Source: Flammeovirga pectinis
GTDB lineage: Bacteria; Bacteroidota; Bacteroidia; Cytophagales; Flammeovirgaceae
Reading direction: 5' to 3'
Assembly (NCBI RefSeq): GCF_003970675.1
Contig: NZ_CP034562.1
Location: 248,001-312,000 of the forward strand
DNA: 64,000 nt
Below are positions 26,831 through 36,889 of this stretch, piece after piece. The translations under genes were made by a program, and so were the position numbers. A model generated the notes under the pieces. It ran no database searches. It was not told the origin of the DNA and saw nothing but the letters and a program-made list of their open reading frames with translations. The first letter of the stretch is position 1. Each line of letters opens with the position of its first letter.

Positions 26831-27601
26831 TTATTCAATCACTTTTACTTTCATCGGTATAATATCTACAGGCCATTCGAATTTATCGGTTTCTTGGTCA
26901 CAAATTTTATCAACAACATCCATTCCATCTATTACTTCACCAAAAACAGTATGCTGCCCATCTAAATGAGGGTCGCCTCCAATTTTACGATAAGTATTTT
27001 TTTGTTCGTCAGTATACTTTAAACCATTCTCATCTTCAGATTGTAACATATCACCTTCGGTAACTTCTCTACCTTGAATAATAAAAAAGTCAAAAGGTGT
27101 AGATTCTCTTTTAGGATTGTTTTTATAAGATCTTGCAGCAGATAAAGCACCTCTTTTATGATAAAAACGTCTAGGGTCAATTTCATTAGGAATATGATAC
27201 TTACCTATAGCACGTTTTTTCTTTCTAAAAGCGGGGTCATCAGAATCTCCACCCTGAGCAACAAAGTTTTTTACTACTCTATAAAATTGAGAATCGTTAA
27301 AGTACCCTCTTTTGGCCAGCATAATAAAACTAGCTCTATGTTTACTTGTTTCTTTAAACAGCTTTATTTTAATATTCCCAAACTTTGTCTCTATTACAAC
27401 AATTGTTTCTGGGTTTTCTGGCCCATACCATTCTAATTCTTTTAAAGCGTTGGAGTCGTCTAATTGAGGGATCTTACGAACCACCTTCTTTTTATTATCA
27501 AACTCTTTTTTTTGAAACTTGGTGTTTTGGCTATCTGAACAGCTCAAAGTGATACATCCAAGAAAAAGTAGTAATATTTTCAGTTTATAATCTCTTAACA
27601 T
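26831..27601 (-). CDS. cyclophilin-type peptidyl-prolyl isomerase lipoprotein
   Basis: 256 residues with lipobox TLSC (C21), a basic linker and a cyclophilin domain from about residue 68. FYRVVKNFVAQGGD carries the active-site Arg and Gln region; GALSAAR, PFDFFIIQG and LDGQHTVFGEVIDGMDVVD follow. It should speed proline isomerisation of envelope proteins. A 30-residue insertion (ESTPF through MLQSEDENGLKYTDE) is common in Bacteroidota periplasmic forms. Confidence 0.92.
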   Translation of the reverse strand: MLRDYKLKILLLFLGCITLSCSDSQNTKFQKKEFDNKKKVVRKIPQLDDSNALKELEWYGPENPETIVVIETKFGNIKIKLFKETSKHRASFIMLAKRGYFNDSQFYRVVKNFVAQGGDSDDPAFRKKKRAIGKYHIPNEIDPRRFYHKRGALSAARSYKNNPKRESTPFDFFIIQGREVTEGDMLQSEDENGLKYTDEQKNTYRKIGGDPHLDGQHTVFGEVIDGMDVVDKICDQETDKFEWPVDIIPMKVKVIE

Positions 27602-27784
27602 TGGTAGAATTCTTAAAAAGTTTACTCAAATCTATTGAATCAATGAAAATTTAGCTAATCCTACCATTGTATATTTTGTTTATAACATCTCTTCACAACT
27701 TCATGTAACATTAGATTCATATTAGAGTAGATTTATTTAACAACAAGTTTAAGATTTCTAAAATACTACAACATATACGAACCC

Positions 27785-27792
27785 TACATTTG
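27785..27792 (+). promoter_or_regulatory. -7 box of the TonB receptor promoter
   Basis: TACATTTG fits TAnnTTTG, 50 bp upstream of the receptor ATG. Confidence 0.45.
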
Positions 27793-27842
27793 CAATGTGA
27801 TTTGGTAAACACGGTTTTAGTATAAAAGAATTTAACAAAGCA

Positions 27843-30602
27843 ATGAACAAATTATTTATTTCGTTCGCACTCATCTTAATCTCACTTACAGCCTTTGCTC
27901 AGAAAGGTATTGTTAAGGGTAATGTAAAAGACGCTGATAACGGTGAAGACGTTATTGGTGCAAGTGTTTCTTTACAGGGAACAACAACTGGAGCATCTTC
28001 GGATATTTTCGGAAAATTCCAGTTTAATGCAGATCCAGGAACTTACACATTAGTGGCATCGTTTATTGGATACACAAAAACAACACAAGAAATTACAGTT
28101 GTAGCAGGAGAAGAAACAGTAGTTAATTTTTCTTTAGGAGCAGATGCTCATGAATTAGAAGCTGTGGAAATTGTTGCTAAAGCAAATACAGAATCAGCAG
28201 GTGCATTAATGGTTGAAAGACAAAATGCAGATGTGATGATTCAGGCAATTGGAGCCGAAGAAATGTCTGTTAAAGGTATTTCTGATGCAGAAGACGCTGT
28301 TGCTAACGTAACAGGAGTTACTAAAGCAGAAAGAGGTGGTCTTTTTGTAAGAGGTTTAGGTGATAGATATAATAATGCAACAGTTAATGGTTTAGCTGTT
28401 CCTTCTACAGATCCTAATAAAAAAGTAATTGATCTAGGTTTATTCTCTACAGATGTAGTAAGAAACATTGATATCAATAAAACATTCAATCCTTCTTTAT
28501 ATGGTGATTTTGCAGGAGCAACTGTAAACATTGTAACTAAGGATTACCCAGACGAAGGTTTTTTCACTATCGGTTTAGCAGGAGCGTATAACTCTATAGC
28601 TACAGGAAACGGATTTAAAACGTTTAACGATGGTGATATGGAAGCATTTGGTTTTACAGGAAACGGTAGAGCTTTACCATCAGAAATGGCAGATAGACAA
28701 GTTCCTAATTCTTATGACAACTCATTCTCTCCATCATATAAAACAGCAGGTCCTAATATGAGCTTTAGTGCTGCAGGTGGTAACTACTATGAATTTGGAG
28801 AAGAAAGTGCTTTTGGTTTTGTAGCATCAGCATCTTTTGATAACGATTACGAAATCAGAGAAGGTGTAAAAAGAACTTACAGAGCAGAAGGAACTACAAT
28901 TAACAACTACGATTCAAAAGAATATATCTATAGCACTAACACAACAGCTATGGCAAATATGTTCTATAAGATCAATAACAAGAACAATATCTCTTTCAAT
29001 AATATCTTTATTAACGAGTCTGCTAATAGTGTTTTAGACCTTCAAGGTAAGCACGAAGAATTAGGTAGAGGAGAGCCAATCTTTAGAGAAAGAAATACAT
29101 ACACTCAAAATACTGTAAATATCCACCAATTATTAGGTGATCATAAGTTCTTAGAGAATGATCGTTTAAAATTAACTTGGGGTGCAGGTTACTCTAAATC
29201 TTCTAGCCAAGAGCCAGACAGACGTCAGATTACTTATAGAGATTTAGAATATACAGATGGTGAGTTTTCAGGTATACTTTTTGCAAATGCACCAGATGAT
29301 TCTCATAGATTCTGGAGTGATATGAACGAAAATACTTGGTCTGCAAGAGTTGGAGCAACGTATGGTTTAGGTAACTATAATGAGTATAATGATTCTTATA
29401 GAAGTAATATCTCGGTAGGTTACAATGGATCTTTTAAAGATAGAACTTTTGAATGGTGGATGTCTACATTAAGTATTCAAGGAGCTCCTCCAAGAATTGA
29501 TATCGATAATCCTCAACCAGATTTAGATCAAAACTTTGCTGACGGTACTTTAGTTTACAAACCAATTGTACGTTACGATACTAAATTTAATGCAGTGATG
29601 AATGTAAATGCATTCTATGCAGATTATAGCTACGAATTAGTACCTGAAAAATTAAAAGCAAACATTGGAGCAAGATACGAGCAAGGTTACCAAGAAGTAA
29701 CGTATAAAAATGAAGGAACTACAGACCCAACTGCTCCAAACAATGTAGATATTAAAGAAACAAATAACATCTTACCATCATTAAGTTTAAAATATACGGT
29801 AAATGAAAAATCAAATATTCGTTTTGCAGTATCACAGACGTTAATTCGTCCAATGATGTCAGAGTTAATTCCTTTCCGTTTCACATTCGCAAACGGTCAG
29901 AAAATTGTAGGTAACCCAGACCTAGAAAACTCAGATGTTTTAAACTTTGATCTTAAATATGAGATCTTCCCTAATGCAGGAGAATTATTCTCAGTAGGTG
30001 TTTTTGCTAAGCAAATTGATAACACTATTGAATTAGTAACTAAAGCATCTGCAATTACAGAATATACTTACGTAAATGCTGGTACATCTAAAGTAGCTGG
30101 TGTTGAGTTAGAGATTAGTAAAAGAATGTCTAACATCTTTAAAACAGGTGGTTCTTGGATGGAAAGAACAAATGTTGGAGCAAACTTAACTTTACTAGCT
30201 TCTGAAACAGATTTAAGTGGTTCAGATGGTCAGTTTACTAACCAACAAAGAGCAATGTATGGCGCTTCTCCTTATATGGTGAACGCAAACGTCTCTCACG
30301 AAACAAATATCTTCAGTGATAATGTTACTTCAACATTCACTGTTACATATAACACATTCGGCGATCGTATTGTAGCTGCAGGTTCTCAAGGAGCAGGTGA
30401 TATCTACGAAAGATCATACGGAACTTTAAACTTTATCTGGAAAAACAAGATTGGCGAAAAAATCAGTTTAGACTTATCTGTTAAGAACATCTTAAATCCT
30501 GAAATTACTCTTGAACAAGAGTTTACGAACGGAACAACAGGTGTTGTAGAAACTTATAAGAGGGGACTTGATGCTAAGCTTGGATTCAAGTACAGTTTCT
30601 AA
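27843..30602 (+). CDS. TonB-dependent outer membrane receptor
   Basis: 919 residues: signal peptide (ends LTAFAQKG), carboxypeptidase-like regulatory domain (residues about 20-105, with GANVSLQGTTTG-like and FSLGADAHELEAVEIV), plug domain (ISDAEDAVANVTGV, RGLGDRYNNATVNG), and a 22-strand-type barrel ending in an aromatic C-terminus (KYSF). It imports an unidentified ligand using TonB energy. The following lipoprotein gene (93 bp downstream, after a terminator hairpin) is its usual partner in this phylum. No SusD homologue is nearby, so a glycan substrate is not indicated. Confidence 0.92.
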   Translation: MNKLFISFALILISLTAFAQKGIVKGNVKDADNGEDVIGASVSLQGTTTGASSDIFGKFQFNADPGTYTLVASFIGYTKTTQEITVVAGEETVVNFSLGADAHELEAVEIVAKANTESAGALMVERQNADVMIQAIGAEEMSVKGISDAEDAVANVTGVTKAERGGLFVRGLGDRYNNATVNGLAVPSTDPNKKVIDLGLFSTDVVRNIDINKTFNPSLYGDFAGATVNIVTKDYPDEGFFTIGLAGAYNSIATGNGFKTFNDGDMEAFGFTGNGRALPSEMADRQVPNSYDNSFSPSYKTAGPNMSFSAAGGNYYEFGEESAFGFVASASFDNDYEIREGVKRTYRAEGTTINNYDSKEYIYSTNTTAMANMFYKINNKNNISFNNIFINESANSVLDLQGKHEELGRGEPIFRERNTYTQNTVNIHQLLGDHKFLENDRLKLTWGAGYSKSSSQEPDRRQITYRDLEYTDGEFSGILFANAPDDSHRFWSDMNENTWSARVGATYGLGNYNEYNDSYRSNISVGYNGSFKDRTFEWWMSTLSIQGAPPRIDIDNPQPDLDQNFADGTLVYKPIVRYDTKFNAVMNVNAFYADYSYELVPEKLKANIGARYEQGYQEVTYKNEGTTDPTAPNNVDIKETNNILPSLSLKYTVNEKSNIRFAVSQTLIRPMMSELIPFRFTFANGQKIVGNPDLENSDVLNFDLKYEIFPNAGELFSVGVFAKQIDNTIELVTKASAITEYTYVNAGTSKVAGVELEISKRMSNIFKTGGSWMERTNVGANLTLLASETDLSGSDGQFTNQQRAMYGASPYMVNANVSHETNIFSDNVTSTFTVTYNTFGDRIVAAGSQGAGDIYERSYGTLNFIWKNKIGEKISLDLSVKNILNPEITLEQEFTNGTTGVVETYKRGLDAKLGFKYSF

Positions 30603-30613
30603 TAAACAAAAAA

Positions 30614-30647
30614 AAAGAGGGAGTAAAAACCGATCCACTCTCTCTTT
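30614..30647 (+). terminator. terminator/attenuator after the TonB receptor
   Basis: AAAGAGGGAGT pairs with ACTCTCTCTTT (one mismatch) and T-rich sequence follows. It lies between the receptor and the lipoprotein gene, so it may lower expression of the latter. Confidence 0.65.
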
Positions 30648-30695
30648 TCTAAAAATTAAAAATTAATTCTTAAGACAAATTTACGTTTTTTAATT

Positions 30696-31904
30696 ATGAA
30701 AAAGCAATTTAGACAGGTAGCAATCGCAGCATTAATCGGATTATTTACATTTTCATGTGATTCTGATAGCGTTACAGGTCCAATAGACGATATAATTGGT
30801 GATAATCCTGGTGATACTACTGGTACTGACAGTGATAGATTACAAGATAAAGCTTATGCAGCAAGTAAAATTGTAGCAAACGGAGCAGGCACAGGAGCTG
30901 GTACTTTACCAACTTGGGCCAAAGGATTAGACTATGCTGGTACTTCTGTATCTGGTGCTTTTGATTTAACAATCACATCAGGCGAACTTACAGATAGTCA
31001 ATTGTCGTGGTCTGGTAATGTATCTATTTCAGGAGCAGTTAAAGTTCCTGCAGGAAAAACGTTAACTATTGCAGCAGGTACAGTAATCGAAGCACAAACT
31101 CCAGACTCTTATGTAATGGTAGTTCAAGATGCAATGATTGATGCACAAGGTACTGCAGCTAATATGATTGTATTTACAGCTAAAGATAAAAACCCAGGAG
31201 CATGGGGTGGTTTATTATTAAACGGTCGTGCACCAATTAATAATGGTGATACAAAAGGTGAAGCTTCTCCAGAAGTTGACTCTAGCGTAAAATATGGCGG
31301 AAGCGATGCTACAGATGATTCTGGAGTATTATCTTATGTACGTGTAGAATTCTCTGGTTTCAAATATGGAGATGAGTCGGAACACAACGGATTTACATTC
31401 TCAGCAGTTGGTTCAGGAACAGAATTATCAAACTTACAAGCATTTAAAGGTACAGATGATGGCCTTGAGTGGTTTGGTGGAACTGTTAGTGGTGAAAACT
31501 TAGTTTCTGTAGGTTGTGAAGATGATTCTTTTGACTGGGCACATGGTTATGTAGGTTCACTTACTAACTTATGGGTAATTCATGATGATTCTAGATCATT
31601 TGATAAAGCTTTTGAAATTGATAACAATAGCAGAAATAACTCAGCAGAGCCTTATACTAATGCTAAGGTAACTAATGTAACAGTAGAAGGTGTTTTAGGT
31701 AAAACTACTGCATTTAGAGTAAGAGAAGGAGCTAAAGGTTCTTTCCTTAACGTAAAAGTTACTTCTGCTAAAAAAGGTTTTGATATTCATAATAATGTTA
31801 CAATCAACAACGTATTAGACAACGGTTTAACAGTTTCTGCTTACACTGCAGAAGAGGTTGATACAGAAGTTGCTTACGTAGATGACTGTGAATCTTGTGA
31901 GTAA
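30696..31904 (+). CDS. lipoprotein partner of a TonB receptor, beta-helix-like
   Basis: 402 residues with lipobox TFSC (C21) and a Gly/Asp/Thr-rich linker. The body has short hydrophobic repeats typical of a right-handed beta-helix (SISGAVKVPAGKTLTIAAGTVIEAQ-like, then AWGGLLLNGRAPINNG, VSVGCEDDSFDWAHG). It ends in a Cys-containing acidic tail (DDCESCE). Similar proteins follow TonB receptors in many Bacteroidota and are often loosely annotated; function is unknown. Surface exposure and ligand binding for the receptor are inference from pairing. Confidence 0.7.
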   Translation: MKKQFRQVAIAALIGLFTFSCDSDSVTGPIDDIIGDNPGDTTGTDSDRLQDKAYAASKIVANGAGTGAGTLPTWAKGLDYAGTSVSGAFDLTITSGELTDSQLSWSGNVSISGAVKVPAGKTLTIAAGTVIEAQTPDSYVMVVQDAMIDAQGTAANMIVFTAKDKNPGAWGGLLLNGRAPINNGDTKGEASPEVDSSVKYGGSDATDDSGVLSYVRVEFSGFKYGDESEHNGFTFSAVGSGTELSNLQAFKGTDDGLEWFGGTVSGENLVSVGCEDDSFDWAHGYVGSLTNLWVIHDDSRSFDKAFEIDNNSRNNSAEPYTNAKVTNVTVEGVLGKTTAFRVREGAKGSFLNVKVTSAKKGFDIHNNVTINNVLDNGLTVSAYTAEEVDTEVAYVDDCESCE

Positions 31905-31985
31905 TAAGATATATAGTTAGACTAAGCTCAACATAACCCAAAAATGAGCTTATACTAAAACTCGCACACACCAAATCAGTGAGTG

Positions 31986-32015
31986 GCCCTAGGTTAAAAA
32001 TCTAGGGCTTTTTTA
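31986..32015 (+). terminator. terminator after the lipoprotein gene
   Basis: GCCCTAG / CTAGGGC stem with an 8-nt loop and a run of T. Confidence 0.8.
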
Positions 32016-32051
32016 TTTTCAAAATCTATGTTTTAAACTAGACAAAATAAA

Positions 32052-32077
32052 AAAGGCCTCCATTACTGGAAGCCTTT
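32052..32077 (-). terminator. terminator of fabG
   Basis: On the minus strand AAAGGCTTCC pairs with GGAGGCCTTT across a 6-nt loop, then T-rich sequence. It faces the preceding terminator between converging genes. Confidence 0.75.
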
Positions 32078-32105
32078 CAATATTCTATAAGGTTTTAATA
32101 AAGTA

Positions 32106-32852
32106 TTATGACTTCATGGCACCAGTCAACTGAATAGTTTGTCTAGTAATATATGTAGACATATCAGAAGCTAAGAATACACAAAGATCTGCTACTTCCT
32201 CTGGCTTACCACCTCTCTTCATAGGGATGTCTGCCAACCATACGTCTTTTACTTTTTGATCTAAAGTAGCTGTCATTTCAGTTTCAATGAAACCAGGAGC
32301 AACAGCATTACAACGAATGTTACGAGGAGCTAATTCTTTAGCTACAGATTGTGTAAAACCAATAATACCTGCTTTAGAGGCTGCATAGTTTGCTTGTCCA
32401 GCATTACCATATATACCAACAACAGAACTCATATTAATGATAGAACCGTTACGTTGCTTTAAGAAAGTCTTAGTAGCAGCTTTAGTCATATTGAACACAG
32501 AGTTCAAGTTTACTCTAATTACTTCATTAAACTGATCTTCAGTCATACGCATTAAAAGAGTATCTCTAGTAATACCTGCATTATTAATTAACGCATCTAA
32601 TGCACCGAAATCTGTTGTGAAATCTTGAACTAATTTTTCAGCAGCTTCCATTTTAGAAGCATCAGAACGGTAACCTTTTGCTTTAATACCAAACGCTTCA
32701 AGTTCAGCAACTAGTGCTTCTCCTTTTTCAACGCTTGAAAGGTATGTAAAACCTATATTTGCGCCATGTTCCGCGCAACGAATTGCGATTGAACGTCCAA
32801 TACCTTTAGACGCACCTGTAATCAAAACGTTTTTGCCTTCTAGCAGTTTCAT
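32106..32852 (-). CDS. fabG: 3-oxoacyl-[acyl-carrier-protein] reductase FabG
   Basis: 248 residues, classical short-chain dehydrogenase: cofactor motif GASKGIGRS, NNAGITRD, catalytic Ser in NMSSVVG, YAASKAG (Tyr and Lys) and RCNAVAPGFIETEM. The length and the NNAGITRD-LLMRM segment are typical of FabG, which reduces beta-ketoacyl-ACP with NADPH in fatty acid elongation. It stands alone, not in a fab cluster, so another SDR substrate is possible. Confidence 0.88.
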   Translation of the reverse strand: MKLLEGKNVLITGASKGIGRSIAIRCAEHGANIGFTYLSSVEKGEALVAELEAFGIKAKGYRSDASKMEAAEKLVQDFTTDFGALDALINNAGITRDTLLMRMTEDQFNEVIRVNLNSVFNMTKAATKTFLKQRNGSIINMSSVVGIYGNAGQANYAASKAGIIGFTQSVAKELAPRNIRCNAVAPGFIETEMTATLDQKVKDVWLADIPMKRGGKPEEVADLCVFLASDMSTYITRQTIQLTGAMKS

Positions 32853-33021
32853 GGTGTGTGTTTCTAATTTGTTAGAATAAATTCAGCCTGCAAGTTACAA
32901 AAAAGTAGTAATGAACAAGTTTAATTGTGATTTTACCAATCAAAAAGTTTAATTTTTTTGCAGATTTATTAACGTTGACAATTAGAATGCAACTTTTATC
33001 GGTTGAAAACGCTTTGAATTG

Positions 33022-33029
33022 TATATTTG
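33022..33029 (+). promoter_or_regulatory. -7 box of pepT
   Basis: TATATTTG, with a TTG at 33003-33005 (about 16 bp before) as a possible -33 element; 26 bp before the ATG. Confidence 0.45.
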
Positions 33030-33054
33030 ATTAAATATTAAAACGATCAATTCA

Positions 33055-34278
33055 ATGGAGAAATTATTAGAAAGATTTTTACGTTATGTGAAAATCGACA
33101 CAGAATCTGTTCCGGGCTTAAAGCAAATACCTAGTACTCAAAAACAATTTGATTTATCAAAATTACTAGTTGAAGAATTAAAGGAAATAGGTTTAGAAGA
33201 CATCACTTTAGATGATAACTGCTACATAATGGCAACTTTACCTTCTAATATAGATAAAGTAGTGCCAACGATTGGTTTTGTGGCTCATGTAGACACAACT
33301 CCAGATTTTACAGGAGCAAACGTAAAACCTATTGTTTGGGAAAATTACGATGGAAAAGATCTTGTTTTAAATAAGGAAGAAGGTATTGTTTTAAAAACGG
33401 ATAACTTTCCAGAAATTAAAGCTTATAAAGGGCAAACTGTTGTTACTACAGATGGTACAACGCTTTTAGGAGCTGATGATAAAGCAGGTGTAGCAGAAAT
33501 TATGACTGCTATGGATTACCTTGTTCAGCATCCAGAAATTAAGCACGGTAAAATTAAAATTTGTTTTACACCAGACGAAGAGGTTGGTGCAGGTGCAGAC
33601 CTTTTTGATGTAGAAAAGTTTGATGCAGAATGGGCTTACACTATGGATGGTGGTCCGATGGGTGAATTTGAATACGAAAACTTTAATGCTGCAGGTGCTG
33701 AAATAACTTTTAAAGGTCAAAATGTACATCCTGGTACAGCATTGGGTAAAATGGTTAACTCCATGAATATTGCGGCAAAATTTGCAACAAAATTACCTGA
33801 TAATGAAACTCCTGAAACTACTTCTGGTTACGAAGGCTTTTTTCATCTTCTAGGAATGAGCGGTTCTGTTGAAGAAACAAAGTTAGAATACATTATAAGA
33901 GATCACGACCGTAAGTTATTTGAGGCACGTAAAGATCATTTAGAATCTTTAGTCAAAGACTTTAAAAGAGAGTATGATAAGGCAACAATTGAATTATCTA
34001 TTACTGATCAGTACTACAATATGAAAGAAAAGGTAACACCTAATATGCATATTGTTACTCTAGCTTTAGAAGCCATGAAAGCATTAGAAATTACACCAGA
34101 TGTAAAAGCTATTCGTGGAGGTACAGATGGTGCTCGTTTGTCTTATATGGGTTTACCTTGCCCAAATATCTTTGCAGGTGGACATAACATGCACTCTCGT
34201 TTTGAGTATGTTCCTGTTCCAACAATGGTAGAAGCAACAAAAATGATAGTGAAAATTGCAGAACTAAATGCAAAATAG
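33055..34278 (+). CDS. pepT: peptidase T (tripeptide aminopeptidase)
   Basis: 407 residues, M20 family. Metal ligands are in AHVDTTPDF (His), LLGADDKAG (Asp), TPDEEVGAGAD (catalytic Glu pair), TMDGGPMGE (Asp) and AGGHNMHS (His). Length and motifs match PepT, a cytoplasmic zinc enzyme that removes N-terminal residues from tripeptides. Confidence 0.95.
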   Translation: MEKLLERFLRYVKIDTESVPGLKQIPSTQKQFDLSKLLVEELKEIGLEDITLDDNCYIMATLPSNIDKVVPTIGFVAHVDTTPDFTGANVKPIVWENYDGKDLVLNKEEGIVLKTDNFPEIKAYKGQTVVTTDGTTLLGADDKAGVAEIMTAMDYLVQHPEIKHGKIKICFTPDEEVGAGADLFDVEKFDAEWAYTMDGGPMGEFEYENFNAAGAEITFKGQNVHPGTALGKMVNSMNIAAKFATKLPDNETPETTSGYEGFFHLLGMSGSVEETKLEYIIRDHDRKLFEARKDHLESLVKDFKREYDKATIELSITDQYYNMKEKVTPNMHIVTLALEAMKALEITPDVKAIRGGTDGARLSYMGLPCPNIFAGGHNMHSRFEYVPVPTMVEATKMIVKIAELNAK

Positions 34279-34315
34279 AAAGGCAATTTCTTAAGAGACA
34301 TGACCTTTAAGTTTA

Positions 34316-34367
34316 AAGTAGTCATCCATAATTATTTTATTAGTTATGGGTGACTACTTATTTTTTT
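34316..34367 (+). terminator. long terminator after pepT
   Basis: AAGTAGTCATCCATAA pairs with TTATGGGTGACTACTT (one mismatch), then seven T. The T tract lies just inside the end of the converging small ORF. Confidence 0.85.
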
Positions 34368-34618
34368 AATAATTTTTTCCAATCAATTTTAGGGCAAAAT
34401 GGAAGCAGACGATCTAATTCATAGATAGATTCAATTTCATTGTCAAAAAGATCACTCGTCTTGTATTTTACTTGAATATACGAGCCATCATAATTATAAA
34501 GTTCGTGCTTTTTACCAAGTCGATACATTGTACTTAAAAAGTCAGAAAAATATTGAACAATTTCTGCTTTTTCTATGATACTCAATTTATTAAAAGTAAT
34601 GTGTTGTAGTTGAATCAT
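34358..34618 (-). CDS. small hypothetical protein
   Basis: 86 residues, no signal peptide or membrane helix; charged and aromatic, with EKAEIVQYFSDFLSTMYRLG and a C-terminal Lys-rich tail. I do not recognise a family. The frame is intact with its own ATG, and it lies between pepT (converging) and a divergent P-loop kinase gene. Its stop region overlaps the pepT terminator. Confidence 0.55.
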   Translation of the reverse strand: MIQLQHITFNKLSIIEKAEIVQYFSDFLSTMYRLGKKHELYNYDGSYIQVKYKTSDLFDNEIESIYELDRLLPFCPKIDWKKLLKK

Positions 34619-34711
34619 GGTGATGAGAAATTTATGTTTTTTGTTCGTCGTTCATTAAATTTAACTGATATTGATGATAACATTGAATAAATCGAGTTAT
34701 TTTTTTTAGGA

Positions 34712-35095
34712 ATGAAGAGATTAATTTTATTGAGAGGGCTTCCTGGAGCAGGGAAATCTACATTAGCAGCGTCTTTAGGAGGCTCTATAGAAGCAGATGA
34801 TTTTATGGTTGATAAAAATGGAAATTACTTTTTTGACCCTAAAAAACTACCTTTTGCACACAAACAATGTGAGGAAATGACAGCTTATTGTATGGGTAGA
34901 GAACAGGAGTTGATTATTGTATCAAATACTTTTACTACTGAAAAAGAGATGAGAGGTTATTTTCTTTTAGCAGAAAAACACAATTACGAAGTATCAACAG
35001 TAATTGTTGAAAACCGACATAATAGTTCATCAATACATGATGTCCCTAATTTCAGAATACAAAAAATGAAAGACAGGTTTGATATAAAACTCTAA
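34712..35095 (+). CDS. P-loop kinase-like ATP-binding protein (AAA_33/polynucleotide kinase type)
   Basis: 127 residues: GLPGAGKST (Walker A) at residues 9-17, then EADDFMVDKNGNYFFDPKKL, typical of short polynucleotide-kinase-like proteins related to the N4BP2 kinase domain, and IIVSNTFTTEKEM. Substrate unknown. The stop overlaps the converging porin gene by 4 bp. Confidence 0.75.
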   Translation: MKRLILLRGLPGAGKSTLAASLGGSIEADDFMVDKNGNYFFDPKKLPFAHKQCEEMTAYCMGREQELIIVSNTFTTEKEMRGYFLLAEKHNYEVSTVIVENRHNSSSIHDVPNFRIQKMKDRFDIKL

Positions 35096-36843
35096 ATGTC
35101 ATAACGAATATACATCTGAAATCTTGAGGCATCTCCTCTTTCCTGATCTTTATTTACGCGTGCTCCTTGTACAAAACTTCCACCTACCCGCATCCTGTCA
35201 AAAGGAAACCAAAACATATTTGCACTAGTGTAATAACTTCTTTCGAAAGTGGAACCAGGTTGCCAAACAGAATTATCAATCCAAGAAAACCCTGTCACGA
35301 AATTGATAAATAAGTTTTTATGGAAGTAATATTCATACGTGATGTACCCTCCTAAAGTAAAAGGAATATAGATGTTTTTTGTAGGACTTGCTACGGCATC
35401 TAAATTATAAGAGGAAAAAGCAGAAATGTAGCGAGTAATACCTCTACCGCCAATTGCTTGATAATAAAATTTATGCTTCTCGTTAGTAGTACTATTCTTA
35501 CCACTAACCATTAGCCCATATCCAACTTTGGTGACAACATCATCATAAACGTTATGTTGTGAGAGTACTCTAAATAACCCTGCAAATTGTAACTGCCCAG
35601 TAGGATATTCAATTTTATATCTTGATGCCACATCTGGAAATAATTGTCTGCTATCAATTGCAATTGTATCTCCAAAGTTTTTAGTAGGTGTTTCTAAGCT
35701 AATAGCAAACTCATTATTACTGTTTCCTACTTTTTTCTCAAAACGTATTAATCCTTGTCTTGTAGATGATGAGCTACTTGGACCTTCGTTATCTACAGTA
35801 AGAGGAGTTGAATATAGATCTGTAAAAGTAGTCCAAGTTTGACCTACTGTTAAATAGCCATATTGTACATAAGCTTGTCTTAGTCTGAAATAATCATAAG
35901 AGACACTTCCGCCAGCAAAATCAGCTTCAACATAGAATTTGATGTAGCCTTCGTCTGTTTTTATTCTAGAAAAGAAACCAAGTCTAGATTGTCTAGCCCC
36001 CATGTAAAAACCTCTATTTTCTACATTTTTTTCTCCAACAGGAATCTTATAAGGTACAAACCCACCTGTACTTGTTAGGCCATTAAAATCATACAGTCCG
36101 TTTAGTTTTATATACCCCCTAATATCTACATTATTAACAGGTTTTGCTAAATCTTGAGGGTGGGTATTATCTACAATTTTAGAAGAATCCATTTTAATTT
36201 TAGGTAATAATTTTACCACATCTTTAAAATGACTTTCTATAACAACAGTGTCTTTTCTATGGATAACCGGTTCTATATCAGCAATAATAACATCCTTTTC
36301 TGCGGTAGTTTCAATTTTTAAAATATGCTCTGTGCTATCATGTAAAAATATCGATCCCCAAAATGGTAAGGCACCATCTCTATATGCCCAGAAACCGTGA
36401 TTTCCCTTTTTTAATATCAGTTTTGTCTCTGCATAAGGAGCAATATTGTAGGGTATTTTATCAATTTCTACAATAACACTCTCATCTTCTATATTTTCAA
36501 TTTTAAGTACAGCACCACCACGGTGTAATTTATGTTTTACAGGAGGCGTTATTAAATCAGCTTTAGCTAAGGTGTCTATTATGGTTAGGTATTTTTTATT
36601 TACATAACCTCTTTTACCGGTAATGTAATCCCAAACTCTTATGTACTCATTTTCTTTGTTAAGTGGTAGAGATAAAACATCTCTATCTTTTTCAAGTTGT
36701 AAAAGAATAGGACTATTTGTTGTTCTATGATCTTTTAAAACGGTTTTTTTATTTACGGATGTTCTCATCCATTGTCCGAATGCACTTTGTGATATCAGGA
36801 GATATAAGGAAAAAAATAAAAATACTTTAAATGTATTTTTCAT
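35092..36843 (-). CDS. SH3-domain plus DcaP-like outer membrane porin, paralogue A
   Basis: About 583 residues with a signal peptide (ends SAFGQ). An N-terminal bacterial SH3-like domain (residues about 25-95, YIRVWDYITGKRGYVNKKYL) is followed by a beta domain that includes KKGNHGFWAYRDGALPFWGS. From about residue 235 the beta-barrel shows RGYIKLNGLYDFNG and GARQSRLGF, the DcaP-family porin signature, and it ends with an RYDI terminus. The ATG at 36843 opens the signal peptide; one three codons upstream is the alternative. It is a tandem paralogue of the next gene, 46 bp apart. Confidence 0.8.
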   Translation of the reverse strand: MKNTFKVFLFFSLYLLISQSAFGQWMRTSVNKKTVLKDHRTTNSPILLQLEKDRDVLSLPLNKENEYIRVWDYITGKRGYVNKKYLTIIDTLAKADLITPPVKHKLHRGGAVLKIENIEDESVIVEIDKIPYNIAPYAETKLILKKGNHGFWAYRDGALPFWGSIFLHDSTEHILKIETTAEKDVIIADIEPVIHRKDTVVIESHFKDVVKLLPKIKMDSSKIVDNTHPQDLAKPVNNVDIRGYIKLNGLYDFNGLTSTGGFVPYKIPVGEKNVENRGFYMGARQSRLGFFSRIKTDEGYIKFYVEADFAGGSVSYDYFRLRQAYVQYGYLTVGQTWTTFTDLYSTPLTVDNEGPSSSSSTRQGLIRFEKKVGNSNNEFAISLETPTKNFGDTIAIDSRQLFPDVASRYKIEYPTGQLQFAGLFRVLSQHNVYDDVVTKVGYGLMVSGKNSTTNEKHKFYYQAIGGRGITRYISAFSSYNLDAVASPTKNIYIPFTLGGYITYEYYFHKNLFINFVTGFSWIDNSVWQPGSTFERSYYTSANMFWFPFDRMRVGGSFVQGARVNKDQERGDASRFQMYIRYDI

Positions 36844-36889
36844 GCAATTCAAAAAAAAACGTTAGCTGCTTTTAAAACAATTTAAAAAA